From Virgibacillus chiguensis (GTDB taxonomy: Bacteria > Bacillota > Bacilli > Bacillales > Amphibacillaceae): DNA of 64,000 nt. Position 1 is the first letter of the stretch. Every line of letters starts with the position of its first letter. Where the stretch lies: the NCBI RefSeq assembly GCF_900129865.1, contig NZ_FQXD01000005.1, positions 124,001 to 188,000 on the forward strand. The letters are read 5' to 3'. The position numbers and the translations under genes were made by a program. Below, one piece after another: positions 26,215 to 34,677 of the stretch. The notes beneath the pieces were generated by a model. That model made no database searches, had not been told where the DNA came from, and saw nothing but the letters and a program-made list of their open reading frames with translations.

Positions 26215-27333
26215 GTGGATATGAATCATGTTGAAAAAAAGCAATTTTCGTTGGACAGTTATACATTGGAATGCGGGAAAGCGATCCCTGTAACTTTAGG
26301 ATATGAAACATACGGGGAATTAAACGAAGACAAATCAAATGTAGTGGTAGTGGCACATTATTTTAGCGCTTCTAGCCATGCGGCAGGAAAGTATTCTCCT
26401 GAGGATGAGACAAGCGGCTATTGGGACTCTTTGATTGGCCCGGATAAAGCAGTTGATACGAATAAATTCTTTGTTATTAGTACAGATAATTTGGCGAATG
26501 TACAAGCTTATCATCCGAAGGTAATTACAACAGGTCCAAGAACAATTAACCCAGAGACAGGGCAAATATGGGGGATGGATTTTCCGCCATTTACATTTCG
26601 TGATATGGCGGGTATACAGCATGAGTTTATTACGAAGCAGCTAGGTATTAAGAAACTACATGCTGTCATGGGGGCTTCAGCTGGTGGGTTTATTTCATTA
26701 AATTGGGCAGTCCACTATCCAGACATGGTAGAACGTGTAATTGGAGTAATAACCAATCCACAAAATCCAGTCATAACATCGTTTAATGTGCTACAACATG
26801 CCATGCGAGCAATTGAACTAGATTCGAATTGGAATAATGGTAATTATGTGGACGATCAAGGACCTGAAGAAGGCTTGCACTTAGCTATTCAAATGATGAA
26901 TGCAGGTGCGTTTACACCAGAGCTGTATGAAGATACATATCAGCGAAATAGTGATGAACAAGCTCCTTACGAATATCTTCATATGAAAACAGGTTACGAG
27001 CAACAGTTGTATGACGCTGTGAAAGCGGGAATGCCAGTTATGGATGCTAGTCATTGGTATTATACTTGTCGAGCAACGATGATGCATGATATCGCTCACG
27101 GTATAGGTTCATTAGAAGAATCGTTAGACAGAATACAGGCTAACGTGTTAATGATTTCTTGCACGCGTGATTTACTCCAGCCGACCATTTATAATCGTCG
27201 TATGGTTGATATGTTGTTGAAATTAGGCAAAGAAGCAGAATTAGTAGAAATTGAGAGCTTAAAAGGGCATATGGCAGGCGTATTAGATGGGCATTTGTTC
27301 AGTGATGATATCCGAAAGATGCTACAAAAATAG
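26215..27333 (+). CDS. MetX-like alpha/beta hydrolase, last gene of the ketoacid cluster
   Basis: A 372-residue protein of the homoserine O-acetyltransferase-like family. The catalytic triad can be placed: Ser155 in GASAGGF, Asp in SCTRDLLQP and His in LKGHMAGVLDG. True MetX enzymes have GGSMGG around the serine and a longer lid, so acyl transfer to homoserine is doubtful; a hydrolase or acyltransferase for a small ester or thioester is more likely. The operon suggests a substrate linked to acetoacetyl or 3-hydroxyacyl metabolism. GTG at 26215 is chosen because GGGAGG sits 8-13 nt upstream. A terminator follows at 27482. Confidence 0.8.
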   Translation: MDMNHVEKKQFSLDSYTLECGKAIPVTLGYETYGELNEDKSNVVVVAHYFSASSHAAGKYSPEDETSGYWDSLIGPDKAVDTNKFFVISTDNLANVQAYHPKVITTGPRTINPETGQIWGMDFPPFTFRDMAGIQHEFITKQLGIKKLHAVMGASAGGFISLNWAVHYPDMVERVIGVITNPQNPVITSFNVLQHAMRAIELDSNWNNGNYVDDQGPEEGLHLAIQMMNAGAFTPELYEDTYQRNSDEQAPYEYLHMKTGYEQQLYDAVKAGMPVMDASHWYYTCRATMMHDIAHGIGSLEESLDRIQANVLMISCTRDLLQPTIYNRRMVDMLLKLGKEAELVEIESLKGHMAGVLDGHLFSDDIRKMLQK

Positions 27334-27481
27334 CGTTGTAAGTGCATGAACGAAGTATAAACTTGCCTTAAAGAAAAATGCTTTGAGCTTTCTTTCTCTT
27401 TCTAAAATGAGGTATAGATTATACAGAATACATGAATGTATAATTTGTTCAATGGTTTGTAGACTATTCTTGGAGTAATAG

Positions 27482-27516
27482 CAAGGAGTGGAGGGTGAAT
27501 AAACCTCCACTCCTTG
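27482..27516 (+). terminator. Terminator of the ketoacid cluster
   Basis: A perfect 13-bp stem CAAGGAGTGGAGG / CCTCCACTCCTTG with a 9-nt loop. The T-run is short (TGTGCTTACTTT). Confidence 0.7.
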
Positions 27517-27650
27517 TGCTTACTTTACCCCTCTAAATTGCTTTTGTGCTACACAGCTTCTTTATTCTAACAATTCACGATTTTGTAAGGTTTTTAAAGA
27601 TTAATTCTGTTAGAATGGACGTAAGAAGGAAGGGAAAAGGAGGGGGTTAC

Positions 27651-28661
27651 TTGTCTGAAATGAAAGATAAATTTGGACGTCCTTTACATGACTTGCGGAT
27701 TTCTGTGACAGATCGTTGTAATTTTCGTTGTAGATATTGTATGCCAAAGGAAATGTTTGGCAACGATTTTTCGTTTATGAAAAGAGAGCAGTTGCTTTCA
27801 TTTGAAGAGATAGAGCGAGTGGCGAAAATTTTTGTTTCATTAGGAATAAGGAAAATTCGCTTAACGGGCGGAGAGCCTTTGTTGCGTAAAGATTTACCAG
27901 TGTTAATTGATAAGCTAATGTCTATTCATGGATTAGAAGATGTTGCATTGACAACGAACGCCTCATTATTGGAGCGTATGGCTCCTCGTTTGAAGGAGGC
28001 AGGTTTGCATAGGGTGAATGTGAGCTTAGATGCCATAAACGACGATGTTTTTATGACAATTAATGATGCCGCTTACAAAACAGAAATGATTTTAAGAGGA
28101 ATTGATAAGGCTAAAGAAGTCGGGTTAGGCGTTAAGGTCAATATGGTAGTAAAAAAAGGAATGAATGATCATCAAGTAATTCCAATGGCTACTTATTTTA
28201 AGAAACGTGGAATTACGTTGAGATTTATTGAATTTATGGACGTTGGTACAGCGAACGGTTGGAACTTTCGTCAAGTGATGACAAAAAAAGAACTTTATGA
28301 TGAATTATTCAAGCATTTTGCTTTAGAAGCCGTAAATCCTGCTTATGTTGGTGAAGTTGCGAAAAGGTATCGTTATGTCGGAACGAATACAGAAGTTGGC
28401 TTTATTACCTCTGTTTCCGAGTCTTTTTGTTCTACTTGCACAAGAGCAAGAGTTGCGGCTGATGGGAAGCTATATACATGCCTCTTTGCATCTAATGGGT
28501 TAGATCTAAAAAGTATACTACGTTCTAATTCTGGTGATGAAGCTGTGCGTGCAGCGATTGTATCGACGTGGCAGAACAGAACGGATCGGTACTCGGATGA
28601 ACGAACAGAAGAGTCGGCAAAGAATAAGACAAAAATTGAAATGTCTTATATAGGTGGCTAA
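27651..28661 (+). CDS. moaA: GTP 3',8-cyclase MoaA
   Basis: Radical-SAM enzyme that, with MoaC, makes cyclic pyranopterin monophosphate, the first step of molybdenum cofactor synthesis. It has 336 residues. The N-terminal [4Fe-4S] cysteines are C23-x3-C27-x2-C30 ([10 protein letters not shown]), the C-terminal cluster is in [10 protein letters not shown] and YTCLF, and the protein ends in GG as required for activity. TTG at 27651 is chosen because AAGGAGGGGG ends 5 nt upstream; ATG at 27660 is an alternative, and the frame from 27546 is not supported. It heads the moa/mob/mod group. Confidence 0.95.
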   Translation: MSEMKDKFGRPLHDLRISVTDRCNFRCRYCMPKEMFGNDFSFMKREQLLSFEEIERVAKIFVSLGIRKIRLTGGEPLLRKDLPVLIDKLMSIHGLEDVALTTNASLLERMAPRLKEAGLHRVNVSLDAINDDVFMTINDAAYKTEMILRGIDKAKEVGLGVKVNMVVKKGMNDHQVIPMATYFKKRGITLRFIEFMDVGTANGWNFRQVMTKKELYDELFKHFALEAVNPAYVGEVAKRYRYVGTNTEVGFITSVSESFCSTCTRARVAADGKLYTCLFASNGLDLKSILRSNSGDEAVRAAIVSTWQNRTDRYSDERTEESAKNKTKIEMSYIGG

Positions 28662-28780
28662 GTTTCAAGCAATAGATGCGTAGATAAATAGAGTGAATCG
28701 ATGCAAATTCACTTTGCTAAGGACTAATTAAACGATAAACATTATATTTCAAGTGTCATTTAATAGAAGGAGGGGTATGC

Positions 28781-29014
28781 ATGGTAGAGGTTTTATTATT
28801 TGCACAGCTTCGAGAAGACATAGGAACAGACCGTTTACAAGTAGAGGCTGAAGAAATGACTATTCATGAATTGAAAAAGCAACTTCAGGAAAGCTATTCG
28901 TTATCGCAAATGGAAACAATGATGACAGCAATTAATGAGGAATATGTAATGGATTCAGAAGTTATAAAAGCTGGGGATACAATTGCTTTTATTCCTCCTG
29001 TAAGCGGAGGGTAA
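28781..29014 (+). CDS. moaD: Molybdopterin synthase sulphur carrier MoaD
   Basis: A 77-residue ubiquitin-like protein that ends in PPVSGG; the final glycine is thiocarboxylated and gives sulphur to the pterin. LLFAQLREDIGTDRLQVEA at the start and DTIAFIPPVSGG at the end are standard. AGAAGGAGGGG precedes ATG 28781. Its usual partner MoaE is not encoded beside it: the 250 nt that follow have no frame of that size. Confidence 0.93.
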   Translation: MVEVLLFAQLREDIGTDRLQVEAEEMTIHELKKQLQESYSLSQMETMMTAINEEYVMDSEVIKAGDTIAFIPPVSGG

Positions 29015-29263
29015 TTTTATGTTGAATACCACTTTAATAATCGGAAAATGCAAGTCTAAGCGGAAATAACAACACCTAAATAATCTTTGAAAGATTTATG
29101 TTATATCAATGGGATACTAAACAATCCATGTGGGATAAAATCCTCACTGTATTTCTATTGGTGACCTCTTGAAATTTCCACCACTAAAGTCGTCGGTCTT
29201 TCACTTTACAGTGTAATGGGTGATTTCTCATAACTTTAAATAGCTCTAAAAAGGAGGGCTTCC

Positions 29264-29857
29264 ATGGAACAGGATATAACTGGAGCCGTCATTGCGGGAG
29301 GGGCGTCAAGAAGATTTGGCTCCCCAAAAGCATTTGCTAAAAAAGACGGAAAAGCTTTTTATCAAATTTCCATCGCTGTATTGCGTCCGTTGGTTAACAA
29401 GATTTTTTTGGTAACTAGTCCCGCTTTAGCGGCTTGCTTTAGGCATGATGATACGGATGTGAAAATCATAGAGGATGTCCCGCATTATCAAGGGGATGGT
29501 CCGCTTGCAGGAATTTATTCCGCAATGACGTCTTGTGAAACAGAGTGGTTGCTCACCTTGCCTGTCGATGTGCCGTTTATGAAGTCAGACGTACTAGAGG
29601 TTTTGTTGCGGGAGATGGGAGATGAGATAGACGCCGTTATTCCCATAGTAGATGAAAAAATGCAAGTTCTTGTGGGGTTATTTCGTTGTACTATAAAAGA
29701 CAAGATTAAAACGCAGCTTGATCAAGAAGAACGGAAGGTTGATCACTTATTGAAAAAAATAGCTACACGTTATGTGAAAATAGATGATACCAAAGCATTT
29801 TTTAATATAAATCGACAGTCCGAATATCACAAATATGTGGCTAATATAGAACATTAA
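29264..29857 (+). CDS. mobA: Molybdenum cofactor guanylyltransferase MobA
   Basis: Attaches GMP to molybdopterin for enzymes of the DMSO-reductase class. It has 197 residues, with the nucleotide-binding start AGGASRRFGSPKAF (GGxSxRMG-like), PLAGIYSAM and the metal site LPVDVPF. AAAAGGAGGG lies upstream of ATG 29264. It is 13 nt before moaB. Its presence implies that the cell makes a bis-MGD enzyme such as nitrate reductase or formate dehydrogenase; none is in the window. Confidence 0.92.
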   Translation: MEQDITGAVIAGGASRRFGSPKAFAKKDGKAFYQISIAVLRPLVNKIFLVTSPALAACFRHDDTDVKIIEDVPHYQGDGPLAGIYSAMTSCETEWLLTLPVDVPFMKSDVLEVLLREMGDEIDAVIPIVDEKMQVLVGLFRCTIKDKIKTQLDQEERKVDHLLKKIATRYVKIDDTKAFFNINRQSEYHKYVANIEH

Positions 29858-29870
29858 GGGGGCTACACGA

Positions 29871-30383
29871 TTGTTACAAGACCATCGAAAGGCATCACCA
29901 AACGCTGTTACATGTGCTATTTTAACCATCAGTGATACAAGAAATAAGGAAACCGATAAAAGTGGAAGATTCATTCAATCCTTTTTGGGAGAGGAAGGTC
30001 ATGCTGTTTCTGCTTACGATGTAATCCCAGATGAAAAAGGCATGATTGAAATGCATATAAACAGCTATGGAACAGACATAGAAGCTGTGATTATAAATGG
30101 AGGTACAGGCATTTCCAAACGCGATGTCACCATTGAAGCTGTCAAGCCATTATTAGATAAAGAATTACCTGGCTTTGGTGAGTTATTTCGTATGCTTAGT
30201 TACCAATTGGACATCGGTTCAGCAAGCGTGTTATCAAGAGCAGTCGCCGGCGTTTCGCAAAATCGTGTTATTTTTGTCATACCAGGTTCTAGTGGGGCGG
30301 TAAAACTAGCGATGGAAAAGTTAATCTTGCCTGAATTGGGACATCTTGTCATGGAAGTTAGCAAAGATTTAGAGCAAGGTTAA
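29871..30383 (+). CDS. moaB: MoaB/MogA-type molybdopterin adenylyltransferase
   Basis: A 170-residue protein of the MogA fold: TCAILTISDTR at the start, VIINGGTGISKRDVTIEA (the GGTG loop) and FVIPGSSGAVKLAM near the end. It is thought to activate the pterin by adenylylation before molybdenum insertion by MoeA, which is not in the window. TTG at 29871 is the probable start, with AAGGGGGC 5 nt upstream. A hairpin CCACTTT / AAAGTGG lies in the gap before modA (30440-30466). Confidence 0.9.
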   Translation: MLQDHRKASPNAVTCAILTISDTRNKETDKSGRFIQSFLGEEGHAVSAYDVIPDEKGMIEMHINSYGTDIEAVIINGGTGISKRDVTIEAVKPLLDKELPGFGELFRMLSYQLDIGSASVLSRAVAGVSQNRVIFVIPGSSGAVKLAMEKLILPELGHLVMEVSKDLEQG

Positions 30384-30500
30384 ACAGGAAAATGATGAAA
30401 GAGGCTCGTATTATAAGACGTAAGCTTGAAGAGAGTCAACCACTTTTATTGAATGAAATAAAGTGGCAACAATAAGATACGTATAAAAGGATGGAGCAAT

Positions 30501-31307
30501 GTGAAAAAACAAACCATACTCATACTTGTAGCTGTGCTCATCATTATAACTGCTTGTGGAAATGCATCTAACTCTAACTCAAATGCCAAAGGCTCCATAG
30601 AACTTACGATTTCTGCGGCTTCCAGCATGATGGACGTATTAACAGAAATAAAAGAAAACTTCGAGAAGGAAAACCCAAATATGGAAGTAACATTTAATTT
30701 TGGAGGGACAGGGGCGCTACGGAAGCAAGTAGAACAAGGGGCACCTATTGATGTCTTTTTTTCTGCTTCTAAAAAAGATTACGATCTGTTATTAGAGGGA
30801 GGGTATATTGAACAGGGCGAGGAATTGTTACATAATCAATTAGTTGCTATCCAGCCACAAGGTGGTCCTGTTTCAACGCTACAAAATGTTGTTAACACGA
30901 ATCAAAAATTTGCTCTTGGTACACCGGAATCCGTACCAGCAGGCTTCTATGCACAAGAAGCATTACAAAAAATGGGTTTTTGGGATGAGTTGCAAGGGCG
31001 AATGGTATTTGCTAAAGACGTATCTCATGTCTTGCAATTAGTAAAAGATAAAGCGGTGTCTGCTGGTATAGTCTATAGCAGTGATCTCCATCGTGTGAAC
31101 GAAGTAGATATTATAGAGAAAATAGATGGCGCATTACATACCCCAATATCCTATTATGTAGCGGTCATTGAAAATGGTAATGAACGTTCTCAAGAAAAGC
31201 AAGCAGCGGCAGAACAATTTTATAACTATGCGCAAAATGAAACGAGTAAAGCGCTATTTGAAGTTTACGGATTTGTCATTCGTGATAAGCTGGTGGAGGA
31301 TACATGA
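30501..31307 (+). CDS. modA: Molybdate ABC transporter, binding lipoprotein ModA
   Basis: A 268-residue exported lipoprotein: basic start KKQT, hydrophobic core, lipobox IITAC with Cys near residue 17, then a Ser/Asn-rich linker. The mature part matches ModA (LTISAASSMMDVLTEI, FNFGGTGALRKQVEQGAPIDVFFSAS), in which the serines hold the oxyanion. It delivers molybdate to ModB. GTG at 30501 follows AAGGATGGAG. It overlaps modB by 4 nt (ATGA), so translation is coupled. Confidence 0.93.
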   Translation: MKKQTILILVAVLIIITACGNASNSNSNAKGSIELTISAASSMMDVLTEIKENFEKENPNMEVTFNFGGTGALRKQVEQGAPIDVFFSASKKDYDLLLEGGYIEQGEELLHNQLVAIQPQGGPVSTLQNVVNTNQKFALGTPESVPAGFYAQEALQKMGFWDELQGRMVFAKDVSHVLQLVKDKAVSAGIVYSSDLHRVNEVDIIEKIDGALHTPISYYVAVIENGNERSQEKQAAAEQFYNYAQNETSKALFEVYGFVIRDKLVEDT

Positions 31308-31972
31308 TGTGGTCTTGGCACCCTGTTCAACTTTCGTTAGTCGTAGCCAGTATCGCAACAGGGATTGTATTTGTATTTGCTATGATTGTGGCGTATTGGA
31401 TGACCGAAAAAAATGTGAAAGGACGCGCCATTTTAGAGACGGTTGTCTTCCTTCCTCTTGTTTTGCCGCCAACCGTCATTGGTTTTTTATTAATTATTAT
31501 TTTTGGTAATAACAGCTTTGTTGGGCAAGCTATCTCCTGGCTAACCGGACAACCCCTGTTGTTTACCGTCACTGCAGCGGTTATAGCTGCAAGTGTAGTT
31601 GCTTTCCCGCTTATGTATCAATCACTGAAAACCGGTTTTCAAATGGTTGATGATACTATTCGTGGTGCGGCCAAAGTAGATGGAGCATCTAATTGGAAGC
31701 TGCTATTTCTAATTACCATTCCGTTATCCTATCGGTCAATTGCCACGGGATTTATTTTAAGTTTTACACGGGCGTTTGGTGAATTTGGAGCAACCTTAAT
31801 GTTTGCCGGGAATATTCCAGGAAAGACGCAAACCATTCCAACAGCCATTTATCTTGCTATTGAATCTGGGCAAACAAAAATTGCTACCTATTATGCGCTC
31901 ATTAGCATTGGTTTTTCGTTTGTGTTGTTGTTTATGATGAACAGATTGACGAGGGTGGACGTTAAAAAATAG
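31304..31972 (+). CDS. modB: Molybdate ABC transporter permease ModB
   Basis: A 222-residue permease with five to six helices and the ABC-permease EAA loop GAAKVDGASNWKLLFLITIPL near residue 125, followed by ARAFGEFGATLM, typical of ModB. No ATPase ModC is encoded with it; B. subtilis has the same two-gene arrangement (yvgL-yvgM), so a shared ATPase elsewhere is likely. GGTGGAGGA precedes the start, and ATG at 31307 is equally possible. A short terminator follows at 32044. Confidence 0.92.
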   Translation: MMWSWHPVQLSLVVASIATGIVFVFAMIVAYWMTEKNVKGRAILETVVFLPLVLPPTVIGFLLIIIFGNNSFVGQAISWLTGQPLLFTVTAAVIAASVVAFPLMYQSLKTGFQMVDDTIRGAAKVDGASNWKLLFLITIPLSYRSIATGFILSFTRAFGEFGATLMFAGNIPGKTQTIPTAIYLAIESGQTKIATYYALISIGFSFVLLFMMNRLTRVDVKK

Positions 31973-32043
31973 GAGGGTTGGGAGAAATCATTAAGACAGT
32001 ATCCCACAGTGATGAAAGGAAAAATTACATTAGCAGACTAGAT

Positions 32044-32074
32044 AGCCACTTTATTGTGAAAAGGTGGCTTTTAA
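32044..32074 (+). terminator. Terminator after modB
   Basis: AGCCAC and GTGGCT form the base of a hairpin followed by TTTTAATG. It separates modAB from the yhf-type operon. Confidence 0.6.
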
Positions 32075-32102
32075 TGTATTTATGATAGTTTTTTTGTATA
32101 AA

Positions 32103-32154
32103 TCACATTCTAATTTCAACATAATTTAAAAAGTATGTTGAAATTAGAATGTGA
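32103..32154. promoter_or_regulatory. Perfect inverted repeat 1 upstream of the yhf-type operon
   Basis: Two 21-bp arms (32103-32123 and 32134-32154) are perfect complements around a 10-nt loop. Each arm holds the half-site CAACATA / TATGTTG at its inner end. The right arm contains the -35 box TTGAAA at 32138-32143. It is a candidate operator for the operon's own regulator (YhfZ-like). Confidence 0.8.
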
Positions 32155-32166
32155 AAGCGCTATAAT
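32138..32166 (+). promoter_or_regulatory. Sigma-A promoter of the yhf-type operon
   Basis: TTGAAA at 32138-32143, a 17-bp spacer and TATAAT at 32161-32166. The -35 box lies in inverted repeat 1, and the -10 box touches both the cre site and inverted repeat 2, which is the layout of a tightly repressed promoter. Confidence 0.75.
32152..32165 (+). promoter_or_regulatory. cre site (CcpA) in the yhf-type promoter
   Basis: TGAAAGCGCTATAA agrees with TGWAARCGYTWNCW at 13 of 14 positions. It covers the spacer end and the -10 box, a position from which CcpA represses. Confidence 0.75.
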
Positions 32167-32205
32167 TACAACATACAATATTTTGTATATTGTATGTTGT
32201 AATTA
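32163..32205. promoter_or_regulatory. Perfect inverted repeat 2 upstream of the yhf-type operon
   Basis: Two 19-bp arms (32163-32181 and 32187-32205) with a 5-nt loop, built on ACAACATACAATA. It shares the half-site CAACATA with inverted repeat 1. A further CATACAATA follows at 32212-32220. It covers the expected transcription start, so it could be an operator or a leader hairpin. Confidence 0.8.
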
Positions 32206-32224
32206 AGTGATCATACAATAAAGA

Positions 32225-33307
32225 TTGGAAGTTTTAAAATTGATAGCAAAAAATAGGCTCGCTTTAGCAGAAAGAGAGTTAGGAAGATCTGTGGTAGCTA
32301 TTAATTATGACTGGAACACAGAGAGAATAAGTAAAGGTCAAGGTGCTTTGTTTTTTGGAGTGAAAGACACGAATCAGATACCGAATTATGTATTAGACAA
32401 GCTAGATAGTGATCAAAATATGATTTGGCTAACAGTGGATAAAGCGGCAAGCAAGGGAAGAGCGATAGATACGGATTTGCATAACCCAATAACTTACCGA
32501 TTAATGACAGGTTCTTCTAGCGGCGGACCAATTAACATTTTAAAAGGAATAAATGATTTCGCAATTGGAACAGATGGTGGAGGTTCCACCCTTGGTCCCG
32601 CAATGAGTTGTCAACTTCCTTCTGTGATAGGTTCAGGGATCGGGTTACATGTAAAGCAAAAAAAGACATCAACTGATGGAATAGATTTTACTGGAAGTGT
32701 TGGCGTAATTGCCAAAGACATGTGGACATTAGCTTCAATTATAGAAACTTTAATTAACGAGGAACTTGAGCTAGTGGAAGAACCGAAGTTGAAAATCGCC
32801 ATTCCAAAAAAAGGAACGATTACATGCCCAGATCAAATGGATATGCATGAAAAAGTTATATATTACTTATCAAAAATGGATTGTTCGCATATTTCCTTCT
32901 TAGAAGTAGACATGACAGGGATTGATAATCGAGCTAGAGGTATAAACATTATTCAAGAAATTTTAGGTGAAAACGAAGCCGATTTAATTTTAACCTGTGA
33001 AGGACCGATTGATGTGTATGGTTATGGTGAAACAATTCCGCAACAGTTTGGGCAAGTTGGTCAAGAATTAACGAAGCATCATGGGAAATATCTTCTACGT
33101 TCAGCAAACATGTGCAACACAACAGCTATTACGGTTCCAACTGAAAACCTTGCAACTGGATTAGTCATTGTTGCTAAAGAGGGGGTTGGAAACTGCAAAA
33201 ATGCATTTAATTTAGCCAAGAAGTTAGAAAAGGGAATCAATCTTCCAGATGTTTGGAAACGTTACTTTCTTGATAATGAACAAGAATTTAATGGTTTTCA
33301 GTTATAA
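32225..33307 (+). CDS. Amidase-signature family protein heading the yhf-type operon
   Basis: A 360-residue protein related to amidase-signature enzymes but shorter than usual (450-500). The Ser-cisSer-Lys triad can be traced: Lys47 in FFGVKDT, serines 97-98 in TGSSSGGP, and the nucleophile Ser121 in AIGTDGGGSTLGPA. The last motif differs from the usual GTDTGGSIRxPA (arginine missing), so the substrate is probably unusual. Family members hydrolyse amides. The TTG start at 32225 is weakly supported, and TTG at 32240 is an alternative. It precedes yhfZ by 30 nt. I do not know it as part of the E. coli yhf cluster. Confidence 0.75.
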   Translation: MEVLKLIAKNRLALAERELGRSVVAINYDWNTERISKGQGALFFGVKDTNQIPNYVLDKLDSDQNMIWLTVDKAASKGRAIDTDLHNPITYRLMTGSSSGGPINILKGINDFAIGTDGGGSTLGPAMSCQLPSVIGSGIGLHVKQKKTSTDGIDFTGSVGVIAKDMWTLASIIETLINEELELVEEPKLKIAIPKKGTITCPDQMDMHEKVIYYLSKMDCSHISFLEVDMTGIDNRARGINIIQEILGENEADLILTCEGPIDVYGYGETIPQQFGQVGQELTKHHGKYLLRSANMCNTTAITVPTENLATGLVIVAKEGVGNCKNAFNLAKKLEKGINLPDVWKRYFLDNEQEFNGFQL

Positions 33308-33337
33308 AAAGGTAGATTGATTGGAAAGGAGTAAAGA

Positions 33338-34270
33338 ATGAGTAGAATATGGGAAAGTTTATTTTCGAAAAATGGTTTGGCAGCAAAAGGCATTGCTAAA
33401 GAGCTCATTGATGTCAATGAGGGAGACAGAATTCCTAGAGTAGAAGATTTTGTTCAGAAATTATCTTTTGGACGGGGAACTATTCAAGGTGGATTAAATG
33501 TATTGGAGAGATTGCATGCAATTACGTTGGAATCTAGAGGGCATTTAGGAACCTTTTTAATGAATAAAGATATTCACATATTAAAAGAAATTGCAGGAAT
33601 AGGTTCTTTAATGGGCGCAATGCCATTACCTTATTCCACACGTTATGAAGGCTTAGCAACAGGATTAATTGAGGTATCAGATGTGATGCATAAACGTTTG
33701 GATTTGGCATACATGAGAGGATCTAAGCAGCGTTTGGAAGGGTTAAAGTCACGTAGATATGACTTCGTTGTCATGTCTAAGTTAGCTGCTGAAGAAGAAA
33801 TGAAGCATAATGATAACCTACAAGTAGCTATTAATTTTGGCCCCAAAACATACGTAACGGCACATGAAATTTTTTTAGCAGACCCTTCCAACAATCAAAT
33901 CAAAGATGGCATGCGGGTTGGAATAGACTTTTCATCTATTGATCAATCCAAGATTACTCTATTGGAATGTGACAAGATTAATGTGGAATTAGTACCAATC
34001 AATTACATGCAACTATTTGAGAATCTGCAAAATGGGAGTTTGGATGCGGCAGTATGGAATGCAGATGAAAGGAGAACAAACAAAACGTTCAAAAAAGTAG
34101 GCTTTCGAACAAAAGAAGCAAATATGCTTTCGGAAAAAGCTTCCACATCCGTTATTTTAATTGAAAAAGATCGAACTGACGTACATGATTTTCTCTTAGG
34201 ATTGGAAACAAGAAAAATTATTGAAATACAAGAGCTAGTAGTTAATAAGAAAAAACTACCACATTACTAA
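33338..34270 (+). CDS. yhfZ: YhfZ-like transcriptional regulator
   Basis: A 310-residue protein, about the length of E. coli YhfZ (about 300). The N-terminal 75 residues read as a GntR-like winged helix (IAKELIDVNEGDRIPRVEDF, then LSFGRGTIQGGLNVLERLHA). The rest resembles a periplasmic-binding-protein fold (GPKTYVTAHEIFLADP; RVGIDFSSIDQ; NGSLDAAVWNADE), as in YhfZ_C. It is thus the likely local repressor/activator, and the inverted repeats before the operon are its likely sites. ATG at 33338 follows GGAAAGGAGTAAAGA. YhfY-like follows after 28 nt. Confidence 0.82.
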   Translation: MSRIWESLFSKNGLAAKGIAKELIDVNEGDRIPRVEDFVQKLSFGRGTIQGGLNVLERLHAITLESRGHLGTFLMNKDIHILKEIAGIGSLMGAMPLPYSTRYEGLATGLIEVSDVMHKRLDLAYMRGSKQRLEGLKSRRYDFVVMSKLAAEEEMKHNDNLQVAINFGPKTYVTAHEIFLADPSNNQIKDGMRVGIDFSSIDQSKITLLECDKINVELVPINYMQLFENLQNGSLDAAVWNADERRTNKTFKKVGFRTKEANMLSEKASTSVILIEKDRTDVHDFLLGLETRKIIEIQELVVNKKKLPHY

Positions 34271-34298
34271 ATTTATTAAGGTAAGGGGATAGCGTGAT

Positions 34299-34676
34299 AT
34301 GAACGTACAAGATCTCAAAGACAGATTAAACTTGTTGTTGGAAAAATGCTTAATAAAACAAAAGGAATATGATATTGCTACTATTGCATTTGAAAGGTTA
34401 TTAAAAATGCTTAACAAGCATGATATCGAACAAGCAGAGATGCTTTTTACTCATTTACCGATGGCTTTAAGTCGTATTGAAAAAGGAGAAGAAGTAGAAA
34501 AACCTGCAGTTGAGTTAATGAAAGAAGTAAAAAATTCCAATTACTTTCCGTTGGCAAAGGAGCACGTTTTCTTTATTGAAAACAAATGGGGGGCGCCTTT
34601 GCCAGAAGGAGAGAAGGAGTTTTTATATATGCATTACACAAATGTAATCAATTTAAATTCACAAGGAGGACAATAA
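34299..34676 (+). CDS. yhfY: PRD domain protein, YhfY-like
   Basis: A 125-residue all-helical protein that corresponds to a single PTS regulation domain, as E. coli YhfY (about 120). The PRD histidine region is visible as MLFTHLPMALSRIEKGE near residue 48, and a second one as LAKEHVFFIENKW and GEKEFLYMHYTNV. PRDs are usually phosphorylated by HPr or EIIB on such histidines; a free-standing PRD suggests coupling of this operon to PTS state. ATG at 34299; AAGGGG is 11 nt upstream. One base separates its stop from yhfU. Confidence 0.8.
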   Translation: MNVQDLKDRLNLLLEKCLIKQKEYDIATIAFERLLKMLNKHDIEQAEMLFTHLPMALSRIEKGEEVEKPAVELMKEVKNSNYFPLAKEHVFFIENKWGAPLPEGEKEFLYMHYTNVINLNSQGGQ

Positions 34677-34677
34677 A

